A DNA stretch of 64,000 bases. It comes from Datnioides undecimradiatus (Eukaryota; Chordata; Actinopteri; Lobotiformes; Datnioididae). The notes beneath the pieces were generated by a model. The model searched no databases, was not told the origin of the DNA, and saw nothing but the letters and a program-made list of their open reading frames with translations. A program made the translations under genes and the position numbers. Position 1 is the stretch's first letter. Each line of letters starts with the position of its first letter. The stretch spans positions 9,465,001 through 9,529,000 of the forward strand of contig WARS01000010.1 in NCBI GenBank assembly GCA_008933995.1. Direction: 5' to 3'. Positions 44,282 through 56,958 of this stretch are shown here, piece after piece.

Positions 44282-45246
44282 AGTGTACCACCCCCCTGCC
44301 CGTCCCAAAGCCTCCTGTCTCTTTCTGTGATGTTTCGGCTCTGTTGGCTTTGTGTTCGTCTGCTGCCCTTTCCTCCGTGTCCGGGAGGGAGTATCACCCA
44401 AATACATGCGTACAGCATGCACACACCAACCTGGCTAGCAAGCAGTTGAATAGATAAACACACACACACACAGAGGGAGCCTGGCAGGGTTTTAGTGTCT
44501 ATCCCGGTGGATGAACTCATTGGTAAATACAGCTGCTAGAGTCTGCGAACCAAGATTCCAGGGCACGGTTGCCACGGCACCTATCTGTGCCCTCATCGTC
44601 ATGGCGACAGGAATAGAAACACAGACACAGCTCAGTGGATTCAGCACGAGGTGCATATCAAACCACAGGAAGTTTTGCCAAGCTGTCAAAGATGTTACGA
44701 GTGTCAGAAGTAGTAGCATAGCATTTTTCTGTAAAGTATGCTGTGGCCTTTTGGGAGGCGACCTGCGCTGCTTCAAAATCCTTAAGACTGATATCATGTT
44801 ATTATTTTTATGAGATAAGAGTAGGTGGCGAGAGTGAGACAGCGAAATATAATAAAGGAAGGATTTGTTTTCAGTATCTGGCTTCAAGTCGTCGGGCGTG
44901 TTTATAGGCGCCTGATTAATGTCGAGCTACTGTTGTGAGTGTGCACACTACTGTCTGTCTGATACACACACGCACACACACACACAAACCATGCATCAGT
45001 ATGCAAACAACACTGCTTTATCGCACACTTACAAGTTCATGCAGCGTTCTCTGCAATATACATTTTGTAGTGAGTTATGATCAGCGTCTCTGAAGAGATG
45101 CTGGCTCACACTCAGGGATGAGTGTGCGTGTGTGTTTGCACGTATGTGTGTGTGGGTGTGTTTGTTTTATAGAAGAGTTACACTAGTTCAAAATTCAGCA
45201 TGCAGGCTACTCACAAAGAGAGAGAGAGAGAACACAGACTCACGCC

Positions 45247-45266
45247 TTTTTTTTTTTTTTTTTTTT
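45247..45266. repeat. T20 run
   Basis: Twenty uninterrupted T in the klhl34-smpx interval. Confidence 0.8.
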
Positions 45267-45979
45267 GAAACTGCAGAGTGTTTTTAATCTTTCCCACACA
45301 ATGTCAAATCCTCCCGTATGGTTGTTTAAACACCAGCAGTGTTTCTTTCTCGGCTGAATATTCCACCGTGACCTGATGGAGGCTAAACTTAGCCACAGCT
45401 GCTCTCTGTGTGTGTTTGGCCGTGTGCAAGAGGACATGTGATGTGATGATGGATATGTGCTGTAATGGGGGAGAGACGTGGGGGGTGGTGTTTGGGCGGA
45501 TGGCATATGTGATCCACCCGCTCTTGAAGCAGTTGGATTTCGGAGGTTTAGGTCAGGATCAAAGTGACTCCATGCACAAAGATGCCCCTGACTCCCACCT
45601 AAAACCCAGTAATACCCATTTAATATGCACATAATAGGAGAATATTACAGCTTCAAGTATCACGGCTTGTTTTTTTGTGCCTCATGTGCTGCAAGTCATG
45701 TGAAAAGTCTAGAAGACTCTCCGAGCTACATTTTCCATCACGGTAAACATGAATTTCTAATTTTCTTTTGTCGGGCTTTTCAGGTTGTTTAATTTTGCCT
45801 AAGAGGAGTGTTTTTTAAATCAGTGCATACATTATGTCAGGCTCTGTTCACTGTCACTCTCCTGACAGTGTCTTGCACGAAATAATCCCTTTTAGACATG
45901 TCACCTTAAAAACTCTGCTGTCATGTCCTGACTCCTAATTTTCAGTTTGTGCCTTTGCTAGCTGACGCGGCTGTCAGCT

Positions 45980-46480
45980 TCACCAAGCAAGATGATATAT
46001 TCTTTAAAAATGATGAGGAAACAATTGTGTCTCTTTGAGGCTGTACTTAGGCACAGCGGTGCTTTGAACTTAATGCTAACACCAGCATGCTAACAGGCTT
46101 ACAGTGACAAAGCCAGCAACCTGATGTTTACCACCTTTACTACTACTGATAATGGGGATGTCATCAGTTTTGCAGGTATTTGGTCTTGAACTAAAGAAAG
46201 TTTGACCAAATGATGGAGTATAGTTAAGTCAGAGGATATATCATCTGGAAACCATGAACGTCCAAACACAATATTATACAAATCCATAGATGTTTACATA
46301 TTTCACTATGTGAGTGAAAAGTTAGGCCTGTTTTGGCGTTAGAGAAAAAGGTTAAAGCATAATTTATTTTATTGAGAGTCATCCTCTGGGAACCTTAGAT
46401 ATCTGTTGTTGAGATATTTCACTCTGGACCAAAGACCAACCAAACATGGCCATAGAGCTGCACAACTGTGTTCTAACTAC
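45980..46480. repeat. Copy of the second teleost repeat, opposite orientation
   Basis: Starts gaggctgtacttaggcacag and continues with taatgctaacaccagcatgc, ggatgtcatcagttttgcag and gtatttggtcttgaac. A related end part, gagatatttcactctggac, appears at about 46411. Non-coding. Confidence 0.5.
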
Positions 46481-48263
46481 ATAAAGCAAGTATTTGACAA
46501 TAAATTGAGCAAATTCAAAAAACAAGCATAACTGTAGTTCCCTTTTACTGTAACAACACATAATAAATAGAACAGTTTCGACTTTGCAGTTTTTAGAACC
46601 ATCTTAATTTATTGCAATATTTTCCTGAAGATACCGTTTTCTTCTGGGAATCATAACAAGAAAACAACAAAACCATTAACCCCCCCCCAAAAAAAAAGTA
46701 CAGTTGAACTTAAATCCCAATTTTTTCCAACATTTTGAAATGAACCTTGTAATAGAAAGCATCAGTATAAATCAGTGCTGACGAGTGTCTTCATGTTGGT
46801 CAACACAAAAATACCCCACAAAACAAAACAAAGCATGGAAGATTCTGTTATTGCAACAAAAGTCACTTTCTCCTAAAAGTCCAAGTAAAGTGGAGTCTTA
46901 TCAGCAGCAGAAACAAGTCAGAATCTCGCTCTATCTCAACAGCACTCAACAGCTTATGATGTACAAATTATGATTTTGCTTTAAAGACAAAACAGTCACA
47001 ACTGACATGATTAGATAAATATAAATATATTTTAAACTGACTGACTGGAAGAGAGTTTATGGACGCCTGCTTGTTAGTGGTCAGACGTTGGCTTCGCAGA
47101 AAGCTGTAGCTGTTTCCGAACGTGTTGGGATTAGACCGTAGTTTGCTAGTTGTCAGTGGCAGTGGGCAAGTCTGTGTGTATGAAGATTATCTGCCTCCCT
47201 CTCTGCCTGGCTGGGGATCCTGCAAGGAAAAAAGACAGATAAAGACACTGTGAGGGATTTTCACCATCTGCCATCAGCGCTCTCAGAGCTGCTGACCCCT
47301 GAGAGACAGTGGGAGGGCCAGGACGTCGAGGAGACGGCCAGGTCACCTGCATTCACTGCGCAGAAATATAAGATCTGGTTGATCCATCACCTGCTTTTCA
47401 ATGTACTTATCTCTCTCTTGACCTTTTTCCATTTATGTTTCTCTCTCTCTGTCTTGATCTCCCTCACCATCTGACACCTTTTTGTGTTTATTTCCATCTC
47501 GAGTTGTGTGTTTATTCAGACTCGAGTTTTAAACACTTCTCGGAGGCAGTGCAGGTCTTCAGGTTTCAGGTTTAAACATTAGTGGATGGAGCTGCAGAGC
47601 TTCCTTTTTTGCATTGAAAATGCCAGAGACTGAGAGGCTAAGAATATGAAAAATAGGGGTGATGTACGTTCATCAAAAGTAAGTGGACACCCCTGTTCAC
47701 ATGCAAAAGTTTGGAGTACTTCTGGGAACTAAGACTGCTGTAGTTGAATGGGTAAATCCCTGCAGCCTGGTTCCAAACATCTGGTGGAAAGACTGAAACC
47801 AGAGGAGTGGAGGCTGTTGTGGAAACCAATTAATGCTCGCATGGTTTCAGGATAAGATGTTCTAAAATCACACGTGGGTGTAATGTTTGGGTGTCTACAT
47901 ATTATTGGCTATGTGTGCACAAGCTGATAGACGTCAATCAAACTGCAACCTTAAATTCACACGTTAGATTAGCTTCCCAATGTGAAAGCAAAACGTTTCC
48001 TGTAATATTTGTTTGTGTATTTTTCTTTATTTGCACCTGTGCTCATCTATTTCCTTTGTGCATTGCATTGTGGGATGAGTCCATTTAAAGTGCAATCAGA
48101 AATCAGACAGATGTAGTCTGCTGCTGCTGACTTTTCGAGTGGATTTGTCACTTCCCCAGTGGAAAGGCGAATACTCCGAAGCCGCTCAGAAATAGCACAT
48201 CGTGTTATTTTTCCTGCCGCAGAGAAACATGTTTATGACTAAAAGTTGAACCAGCCTCTGCTT

Positions 48264-48288
48264 CTCTCTCTCTCTCTCTCTCTCTCTC
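48264..48288. repeat. (CT)n microsatellite
   Basis: About 12 uninterrupted CT units, intergenic. Confidence 0.85.
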
Positions 48289-49719
48289 GCTCACTCATTC
48301 TCCCTCTCATTTATCTCCTACACAGCACACCCACATGGTTTGGGCAGGGCAGAACAGCCACAGTGTTTGGATATTGTGGTTTCTGTGTCCTGCTGAGAAA
48401 GTCACAGCACAGACTGCCCCTCAGTGCTCACACGCATTTTTTAAACACACACACACACACGCTTCTATAAAGTATAAATATAGAGCCTGACTCAACCTCT
48501 CCAGCCCACACACTGAGCCATCAACACTGACCTCCTGTGGTGAGCTCCAGCTACTGCAAGTAATTATTGTCTCATCACTCATAACACCCAGGATCTCAGC
48601 CTTTATCACAGCGTTACAAAGGCATAATTAAACTGGCGTTGCTGTCCTGTCGGGTTTGGATGTTCACTTTCCTCCAGCACTGCTCCGTGACGCCACATTT
48701 TTGAGGGACATTCAGTGTAATACGCTGAAACACAGCTATTTTTCCACATATTCCCTTTGTTGGTATTAAGTGGCTGTCTGTTTTGGTTTAATTTGTCCAA
48801 GTTATTATGGAATCGTGCCTCAGTTGTGGGCACACAATGGAACATTTTGGGCACAGAAAACACATTTCAATTTGTAGAAAAGTTATTATCATGCAAAGAA
48901 TAATTAACAAATCTACTTTGTGCTGACCAAATGTGTTGGCTCTTATCCAACTCAGTGCAAAATAAGCTCATTAAAAGATTTTTTTGTCAGCTCTGACTAA
49001 ATTATGTCTTGCTGATAATGTCACTAAAATATAATGCACACGCTTGCCAAAATTTCCCATTTTTACAAGTAAAAATGGGGCTTTTTGTTGCCCTGGGTTT
49101 TGACTCTCAGGCTACAAACGCCGTGACCTCAGTGGAGATTGTTCGAGGCTGAAAAAAACAAAAAAGTCTTGCCACTTCATCCGCATGTTTTTAGTTAAAT
49201 AATATGTAAAAATAAATAAAAAATGACGACTCTGCAACCACTTTGTGGTAGATACAAATTCATCATCATCCAATATTGAAACAAAATTTCATTGATAGTG
49301 TATTATTTTTTGTTTGTTTGTTTGTTTGAAAGCCCTGCCCTCATTATGCTCCCAACTCCTCGACGAACGACGGGTTCAGTGGTTCGTTTTGTCACTTGAC
49401 AGAGAAAAATCTGGCCAGTTGGGGTTTTTCTACTTTGCATATCCTCCCTGTGTCATTCCCTCGCTACATTTATCTGATAGCGATGGTAACTTCACTGTTA
49501 CCATAATGATTACCTGATTAAATGATTAGCTGAGAAGTCTACAACTCTTTTGATTACTGATTAAAACGTTTCACGTGTTAGACTGCTCAGCTGTGGGTAT
49601 TTCTGTCTCTATTAGAGTAACATTAATAATAATCATAATCAGCATTTCACATTGCTTTCTGACATTATACACACCCAACAAATGATGGATTGATCACGGT
49701 CTCAATCAACAAGTGAATC

Positions 49720-49860
49720 TGGTGCTGCAACGAGCGATTATTTTCACCATCAGTTAATCTGCGGGTGATTTTCTCTGTTAACTGATCATCATCATTTTGC
49801 CTGCAACATATCAGAAAGTAGTGAAAAGTACCAGTTACCCGCTGCCTGTCTCAGATCCTG
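49720..49860. repeat. Third teleost dispersed repeat (GCGATTATTTTCA type)
   Basis: Has ggtgctgcaacgagcgatta, ttttcaccatcagttaatct, gcgggtgattttctctg and atatcagaaagtagtgaaaa. The layout matches an abundant fish repeat I recognise. Boundaries approximate. Confidence 0.45.
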
Positions 49861-50762
49861 TATGAGGTTGTCTAAACATTACATTACATTTTCTCAGGCT
49901 GGACCCATTCTAAATTAGTTATAGATAAGTAAAAGATTGGAATACTTCCTTCACCACTGTACAAAAGCTAATTTATCTGTATATGTAGACCCATATTTGT
50001 CGAGTTAGATAGTTATTTACTGATTTCAGACTCAAGGGCTGGATTTGCATCATTCACAGAGAACCAGTGACACAGTTTGTAAACTCATCTTTGTGCTTTC
50101 TCGCCATGGTTTGGTTCTGATTTGCATGTTTTTCTTTGGACCCTTTAAACACTCAAAAGAGCAGCGTCAGATATTTCCAAGAAAGATGTTATTGTGATGG
50201 ATCAGAGGAAAGTTTGGCATCTCCAAATGATTTGAAGAGATATGCAAATTACCTGTTGATCAGACGCATGTACAGTCTAACGAAATACAACCCAGCAGCC
50301 TTGCAGTTAAACCTACTTTTGTGCAGGATAAAATATTCAGGGTTTTGAAACCAAAGGTATGAATGACTGATGTTTTTCTCAGATTTTGAAATTCTTCGTG
50401 CCAGTTTATGATGCTTACTCTCTCAAACAGCTAAACAGCATCAACAGTGTTGGATCACCTTTTAAACGTTTGTTCCCATAGCTTTAATAAAGAGTTAGAT
50501 GTCTCTGGGCTATAAACAGACCCCATACTGGACATTTCCTTGTCTGACACTTATTATTAAGTCTGTATAAGAAAACCTTTCCTTATTCGACGTCATTTAA
50601 AAGCTTACAGTCGCTTTCACTGAATGTGAAAGCAGCTTGTAGCTAAGGGAAGAGGTACCACTTCAAAACTTGTTACATTTCAGGTTTTAATGAGGTCAGA
50701 AAAGAAGGAAGAGGAAAACTTTTAAAGGAATAGAAATGGTTGCATTTTTTTTGATAAAACTG

Positions 50763-50768
50763 TTTAAT
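50763..50768 (-). terminator. smpx: candidate poly(A) signal of smpx (ATTAAA)
   Basis: ATTAAA on the minus strand, 100 nt after the smpx stop, followed downstream by T-rich sequence. I saw no canonical AATAAA closer. Weak call. Confidence 0.3.
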
Positions 50769-50867
50769 TATTATTTTTCCACATAAAGCATTGGGGTCAG
50801 TGGCACCCCAAAACAATGAAAGTAGAGGACATTCAGGGGCATCCATACTACTATGATCACCTACATG

Positions 50868-51017
50868 TTAATCCTTGGTGACCCATCGTAGTTCGCTCTT
50901 GACGTTTTGCAGCTCTGATAGGTTAACAGCAGGACCAGGCAGTTTCACTGCACCAGGCAACGTCTTCTTCTCCTCCGGCGTCTGGGCTGCAGCACTGGGC
51001 TGGTCTGGTGAATGAGC
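50868..51017 (-). CDS. smpx: smpx last coding exon
   Basis: Acceptor on the minus strand ttatctttgctcag. Encodes [38 protein letters not shown] and [11 protein letters not shown], stop TAA. The C-terminal block is the most conserved part of SMPX. The preceding [12 protein letters not shown] replaces the human GVPPTSD. Confidence 0.94.
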   Translation of the reverse strand, partial: AHSPDQPSAAAQTPEEKKTLPGAVKLPGPAVNLSELQNVKSELRWVTKD

Positions 51018-54000
51018 CTGAGCAAAGATAATCATAAGTAGAACTTGCAAGCGGGAAAGGTGTTTATTCATTCTTATAATCATTATGTGTTAGGTGGCCA
51101 TTAATATCTTTGGACTAAAATTCAGGATAAGTTACTACATCAAAACTGTATTCATTTAATAACAAGGTCTAATGTTCATTCTTAACATCCATGCAACTAC
51201 CTGCAAGCTACACCTGCCCACGTTTGGTCAACATGTGGTTTTTGTTTACGTTTTTGCTTTGACATTTGTTTTATTTATGCATCATAACTGTAGAATTGTG
51301 TGAAAATTATAACTACTATAAAAAAACTATAAAACTATAAAAAAAATCAATATATGAAAAAAAACCTTAATGCAAACATTAATGTAGTCTAAGCTAATGT
51401 AGTCAGCATGGTTTCATTAGCCAGTGTTACTCAGCTTATGCCTGTTGTCAACAATGATTTTGTGTTTGTCAAATAGGAGAAGAAAATGTCCAGTGAGGTT
51501 TTTATCCTGAGCAACATTTAAAAAAAAAGGTAAAAAATATTGAAAATATGGCTTTTAATGTCTATATTTAATGTAAATGTTAAGAAGACAATAAATATAG
51601 CTGTTACAATTCACCATAATCAAACACAGACACTAAGAACACACGAGAGGTTTAGTTCAGTTTTGACTACCTCCAGTTTTTGCATCTGGTTTGACTAACC
51701 AGCCTCGGCACTAAGTCCCTTTTTGAGGAGTATTGTCCCTCCTGGGCATCAGTAGAAACTCAGAAGTGAGTAAAGCTGAGGAGGGTGGCGATACATCTGG
51801 AGAGCATGCTTTGTGAGTCAATACAAGCCTAAAATATTGCACCCAGATTACTTTTATGCTATATTACCTATTACAATGCCTTACATTTTATATGAAGGGA
51901 AAACAAAATATGAACAAAGTGACCTCATAGTTGATGAAATGTGGTTTGCACAAAACTCAATGTTAAATTTGATAACGCCACAGAAGCCTGCTGGTAAATG
52001 CTCGCTTTCACTTTTGTGTGTGTGTGTATTGCCTCACCTCTTCTGTGTCTACTGTCTCCTCTCTCCTCTTGACAGGATGTCCCGCCCCTGGACGCAGAGC
52101 TCCCATCGGGATGTTCAAATTAGCCTGACGGACAGCAAGAACAGCCAATGAGATCTTTTCAACACTTAAACAAATAAAGTTCCCTATCTCTGTGTGTCTG
52201 CACGTGTGTGTGTGTGGGTGTGTGTAATAGTGCATGTGTTTGTGTGTCTGTGTCTGTCTGCTCTCCTCATGTTTCCTCAAAACCCCCATGGTTTGATTAT
52301 GACCACTGCTTCCTGGTTATCATCATTACCCTTAAAGAGCAATGTGTCTTTATGAAAATTGGGACGCATCACACACGCTGACAGCACACACAGAGCTCAG
52401 AGATCTGCCTGCTAACTTAATGTTCTTCTGCTGCCTGCTCTGACGTCCTGTCTCATGGATTTGATGTGTTTTGCTTTGTACTGTACTGTAATGTATTGTA
52501 TATATGCTCATATTGTACAGCTGTACAGAGAGGGAGTGTGGTGTGTGTCTCAGAGGATGCTGCTTTTATTTTTTTTATTTTTTTGCCCCGGGTCTCATGT
52601 TGATAGATTGGATGGAACGTTCTGGAAGAAAGCGCCTCATCCCCAGCATGTTTGCTCAGATTTGTATCACTGTAACGTTGCTTTGGCTGGGATTGTTTAC
52701 TGTCTTATGCTTAGCGTGCTGTTAGCAATCACCTTCTGACATTCCACCAGGCGCGATCAATGGTTAAAGGAATATTTCACCTTAAATTGAAAATTCAGGC
52801 AAAGTTTGACATTTTAGGGAAAGTAGATCACTCTCATGTGTGTCTGTCAAGTGATGCAAGAGCCTGGTTTGATTAGCTTAGCGTAAAGGCTGCTGATAAG
52901 TAAAACCAGCTAGTTTTGCTTTGTTTAAAGTTTTAATGTTCTACTAGCACCTTTAAAGCTCTAATTAATGCGTTACAAATTGTTTTTTGAGCCGTGGACA
53001 ACATGTTTTGAACTTTGGTTCAAGGGTTGCTGTTTCTGCTTGCTCCCAGTTATGCAAAGCTTAGCAAATAGCTGATGTAGGTACATACTAAACAATCAGA
53101 TATGAAAGTGGTATCGACCTTGTATTTCACTTTCACTCTTGACTCAAAAGCGTATTTCCCCAAATGCTGAACTCCTCCTTTAACTCTTTCCAAACTCCAT
53201 TTGCAGTAAAACCAAACACACACTGTAGTAGGCCCTAAACTGTAACTCTAACTCTATATGAAAGCCAGTGTGTTTGCAGGTTTTAATTTCATTTCAGGGG
53301 CTCTCAAGAGATAAAACATTGCACTATAAAGTTGGGGGACTCAACAAGAAAAGACACAAATGTGAGAAAAGAAATGATATGGCAGTTTAGATGCAAAGTG
53401 GAGAAGTTTAACATTCAAAGTGATAATGCAACTTTGATGAAACTTTATGCAGAAATTCAAATGGATAACTAATTTTGCAACCTGCAAGAGACACCAGCGG
53501 GTTCCTCGCTGGAACGCTGGAAAATCCACATTAAACTGTCTGCAGCACAGCTGTTATGTGAGGTATACATGATTTACACTCAACTAAATCTTCTCCAAAC
53601 AGCATAGGCAAGACACTCCAAGTGTTTTGTAGTCGAACATCTGCACTGAGGGCCTAAATATTTACATATTTATCATCTGTACTCTTTCCACTAATAAAAC
53701 AAACTAATGATTAAACTCTGCTTCCCTACTGTAGGGTGCATATGCAGCCAGAGCAATATTAGTGAAGGATATGTATATGTGTATGTAAGTAAATATTGGA
53801 TTTTGGGACCTGTGCAGGAAATATTTGGACACAAAATGCTTCTCTTGTGCTGCACAAGCTGTTTGGAGAGCTTTAACGAGCCTTTTATGTTTGCTTTTCG
53901 GAGCTATAGAAAGATGCTGCTGGCTGTTAGTCTTGGAGGAGGATGAGATGGAACGACAGAGAGCGTAACTGGCTGTATGTCGATCAATCAAACAAACTTC

Positions 54001-56144
54001 AGCATGGGTTTGACAAAATACTAGTTATTTATTTTGAAGGTGAACTAATCCTTTAAAGCTCGCCCCTGAGTAAACTTTCTGGAAGTGTTATGTGGTCTCT
54101 AAGGGACTGTCTCGATAAGGGCGGAAGGCTAGAAGCTTTAAGGCCAGCATGCTAATGTGGAAACAAGTGTCTTTCAATCAGTCACTTGAAGGAAGATTTG
54201 TTCACTATTACTTTTTTACGCTGCGATGTGAGACACCTACCCCTGACTAAATACCTTTTATCACTGACTGTATTGGTGGACTAAATGTGTCGACCCAGTG
54301 TGTGGTTGTTTTTTATCTTATAGATGTTGGGTATAAAACACACTGTCCAGTGTAAAAGGGGATCTGTAGGATCCATTAGCATCTGTGGCCAGGAGAGAAA
54401 TGAGTTCAGGTGTTCTGCACAGGGCGTTTGTTAAAGGCCAATGCTGGTGTCTGTGCAGGATTATGTCCATTACCCATAAGTAAGAAATAATTCACATCCC
54501 TCTGAACCATTTTCAGAAGCATAATAACAGTTTATTTGATTGATTTTTTAACTTCCAGGCAGCCACTGATTTCTAATGCCAAGCATCATTATTTTGTCCC
54601 CCAAAGCCAAATGCAGGATCTTCAGTCAAAACTGAGAAGAATCTAACTTTTTGACATTTGTTTTACTTTATAAAATGATATCGACATGCTTTATTGTTCT
54701 TCTATATCATAAACAGATACATAATATGTATATACATTGTATATATACACATATATACAATGGATTGGATCTTATTGGATTTCACAGCTACACTAAACAC
54801 CATAAGGGAGGGTTTGCATTTCCTGCATTGCCTGAAACAATAATTACTATGTAGGGATTTAATGGAGGTCTGCAGCTGCCTGGAAAGTAAAACGTATATT
54901 TATCTAAGATATGGGATGCTTTTGAAAATGTTGAAAGGTAAAAGTGATCAACACAAACCTGCTGACGTGAAACTTTTTCCTGATTGTTTATAATGTGTTG
55001 CTGTGCTGCTGTTTTTGTTTGTTATTAATGTTATTCTGATGATGCGTAGTGAGGCGGAGAGTAAATAGGGAAACCTCATGTTTGTACTGCACTCTGGCTG
55101 GTTGCACCAATAGGCCTTACACCTGGTCTTAAGCTAAGTCTGTCGTAACTTGGCGTTCTGAGTTTCACTGGCTGCACCATGTAGGCCTCAGCCGTCTTCT
55201 CGTTAACACTTGACTTGACTAAGACTGGTCATGAACACAGGTTGAAATCAAGGTTCTTTCTGTATATTTTATCTTTCTTTTCCACGCTATAGATGTCTTT
55301 TCATCATTTCTGTACAATGTTGTCTGAACAAAGTCTGAACAATCACTTGCCGCCCCCACGCTGTCTCGTTTGTTATTACGCTGCTGCAAATTAGAGATGA
55401 TAAGCTACAAATGAACAAGACAGTGGGAACAATCTATCCTAGCAACATGCACTGCTAGGGCAACAGCCAAAGTCGCATTAGCATTCACATGGGCATTGCT
55501 AAGACCAAGTGTAGATAAGACTAAGCTTAAGTTTGGCTGGTGCAGCTGAAAAAGCCTGATCTTAACAAAGACCGACTCAGCAGTCGGGACCAGGCTTAGA
55601 AAAGACAAGTTGGTGCAACCCAACCCAGGTGTTTAAAACTCCTCTGTCCAGATGCCTATCCCATGGTTAGACATGACAATGAGCACAATGAGAAGAGAGA
55701 CGATGGAGGAAACCCTCTCTGACATGCACTCACAAAGCCATTACAACCGAAACACACGCACACACATTTACACAGTGATACACACAACTCCTCATCCTTT
55801 GCCTCGCTACAACTCTGCACTAACAAAGCCTTGATACTGTATATGCACAGTCTGAACGCTGTATTTGCCTTTGCCAATAAATACTTAAATGTGGAAACAC
55901 GTGTCATCTGGACTGTTTATATCCAACGGGGGTTTTCATGCTATTCAGCTGAAGCTTTCATCCAATTTTATTCATGCATGTTTATAGTAGTCAGAGATAG
56001 AATTCAAATTGATGGCAGTGTATCACAACACTGTGACACAATGTTTTTAAAGTAACATAAGATTGTATTTGCATGCAGAACAACAGCTGCAGATGAAAAT
56101 GTTTTTACCTGAAGGGCCTTAACGTTGGACGAAGGTTTGGACAT
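50868..56144 (-). CDS. smpx: smpx, small muscle protein X-linked (Chisel); complete coding region, 3 exons
   Basis: Short costamere-associated protein of heart and skeletal muscle; loss in humans causes X-linked hearing loss and some variants a distal myopathy (known for the family). Three minus-strand exons (56144-56109, 52124-52038, 51017-50868) join in phase 0 to give 90 aa; human has 88. The conserved blocks are [12 protein letters not shown] (human MSKQPVSNVRAIQ), [20 protein letters not shown] (human [20 protein letters not shown]) and [18 protein letters not shown] (human [18 protein letters not shown]). A 5' non-coding exon must lie upstream, because an acceptor precedes the ATG by 24 nt. 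Two transposon-like elements sit in the first coding intron. Position and strand match human Xp22.12. Confidence 0.94.
52038..52124 (-). CDS. smpx: smpx middle coding exon
   Basis: Minus-strand acceptor cttgctgtccgtcag and donor GAG|gtgagg. Encodes [20 protein letters not shown] then REETVDTEE, 29 codons in phase 0 on both sides. Confidence 0.94.
52764..53183. mobile_element. MITE-like teleost repeat with TTAAAGGA terminal inverted repeats
   Basis: About 420 bp bounded by TTAAAGGA and TCCTTTAA. Inside it has gattagcttagcgtaaaggc, accagc, a gatatgaaagtggtatcgacc segment and cgtatttccccaaatgctga. I recognise this order as a common teleost dispersed repeat. It lies in smpx intron 1 (between coding exons 1 and 2). 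No ORF; non-autonomous. Confidence 0.6.
55100..55620. mobile_element. Non-autonomous fold-back DNA element with GGTTGCACCAA ends
   Basis: Perfect 11-bp terminal inverted repeats, GGTTGCACCAA at 55100-55110 and TTGGTGCAACC at 55610-55620, about 520 bp apart. Sub-terminal sequences also mirror each other (cttaagctaagtc near the left, gactaagcttaag near the right, and ctgcacca on both inner sides). No transposase ORF is present. Family unknown; no clear target-site duplication seen. Confidence 0.5.
56109..56144 (-). CDS. smpx: smpx first coding exon
   Basis: Twelve codons, [12 protein letters not shown], with donor CAG|gtaaaa. The ATG has A at -3. A minus-strand acceptor cttcctccag ends at 56169, leaving 24 nt of 5' UTR in this exon, so at least one non-coding exon lies further upstream. 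Confidence 0.92.
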
Positions 56145-56896
56145 AATCCCCCGGGTGAGTCCACTGACCTGGAGGAAGCACAGACCACAGACATTCAGCT
56201 GTGTGTGTTTACGTGTGTGTGTGCATGTTGGGGGCACTGGGACTGTGTTTCTGTGGTTTTCAGGGCCCGGGATAGCATTTCAGTTGCTTAGCGACTCATG
56301 CAGAGAGAAGCAGGTAGAGGAACTGTTCTCTGAATCATTCATGAGGCAGACAGAGAGACAGCAGGGAACGTCAAAATAAAAGTGTAACAGTGCCTCAATT
56401 TCAGCAAAGAGTGTGAGAGATAACCGTTGCATCATGTGTAGTCATGTCTGGACTGTAGGAAATGTGAATGTGAATGCGGTTCACCTTGCTTGCTGTGCGG
56501 GGCCTGCGCTTTCTGGCTCTACATGGCTTCTGTCTGAATCTCCACAAACCACATACACGCTCTCAATTTAATGTTACTTTGTCTAGGTTTACTGAATATG
56601 GCCTGTATGAATAACATGACATTACAGTATTATTCTATATTTTTCTTATTGCCTACAAATCTAATGAGAGACTAAACCTGCTTGCATTCCCTGTCTGTGG
56701 CACCCAGCCAGGAGCTTGTTCAAGCTTCACTCCACTGAAGACTTTCAAACGTGGTCAAAAATATATCGTTTAGACTCACTGAAAAACAAAAAGAATCAAA
56801 CAGAATATAATTCGTAGCAGCAGTTACAGTTAAGGTAGCATTCCTAACCTACAACCTTTTTTTCTCATTAGATTTGTTTTGTGTTACATTGCAATG

Positions 56897-56958
56897 TATA
56901 GTATCTATAATATAGTATAGTATAGTATAGTATAATATAGTATAGTATAGTATAGTAT
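56897..56958. repeat. (TATAG)n pentanucleotide repeat
   Basis: About ten units of TATAG with a few variants. Between smpx coding exon 1 and its likely promoter, so in smpx intron if the 5' exon is near 59.9 kb. Confidence 0.8.

Larger units (their letters stand above)
43812..50867. other. intergenic region klhl34 to smpx
   Basis: Contains the klhl34 5' flank, and near 50.8 kb probably the smpx 3' UTR. No coding homology seen. It holds a long CA repeat (44233-44278), a 20-T run (45247-45266), a CT repeat (48264-48288) and parts of three dispersed repeat families (about 45980-46480 and 49720-49860). Confidence 0.5.

Noticed and set aside
45240-45632. 130-codon minus-strand ORF ending in poly-Lys
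   Set aside because: The Lys run is the T20 tract; no homology.
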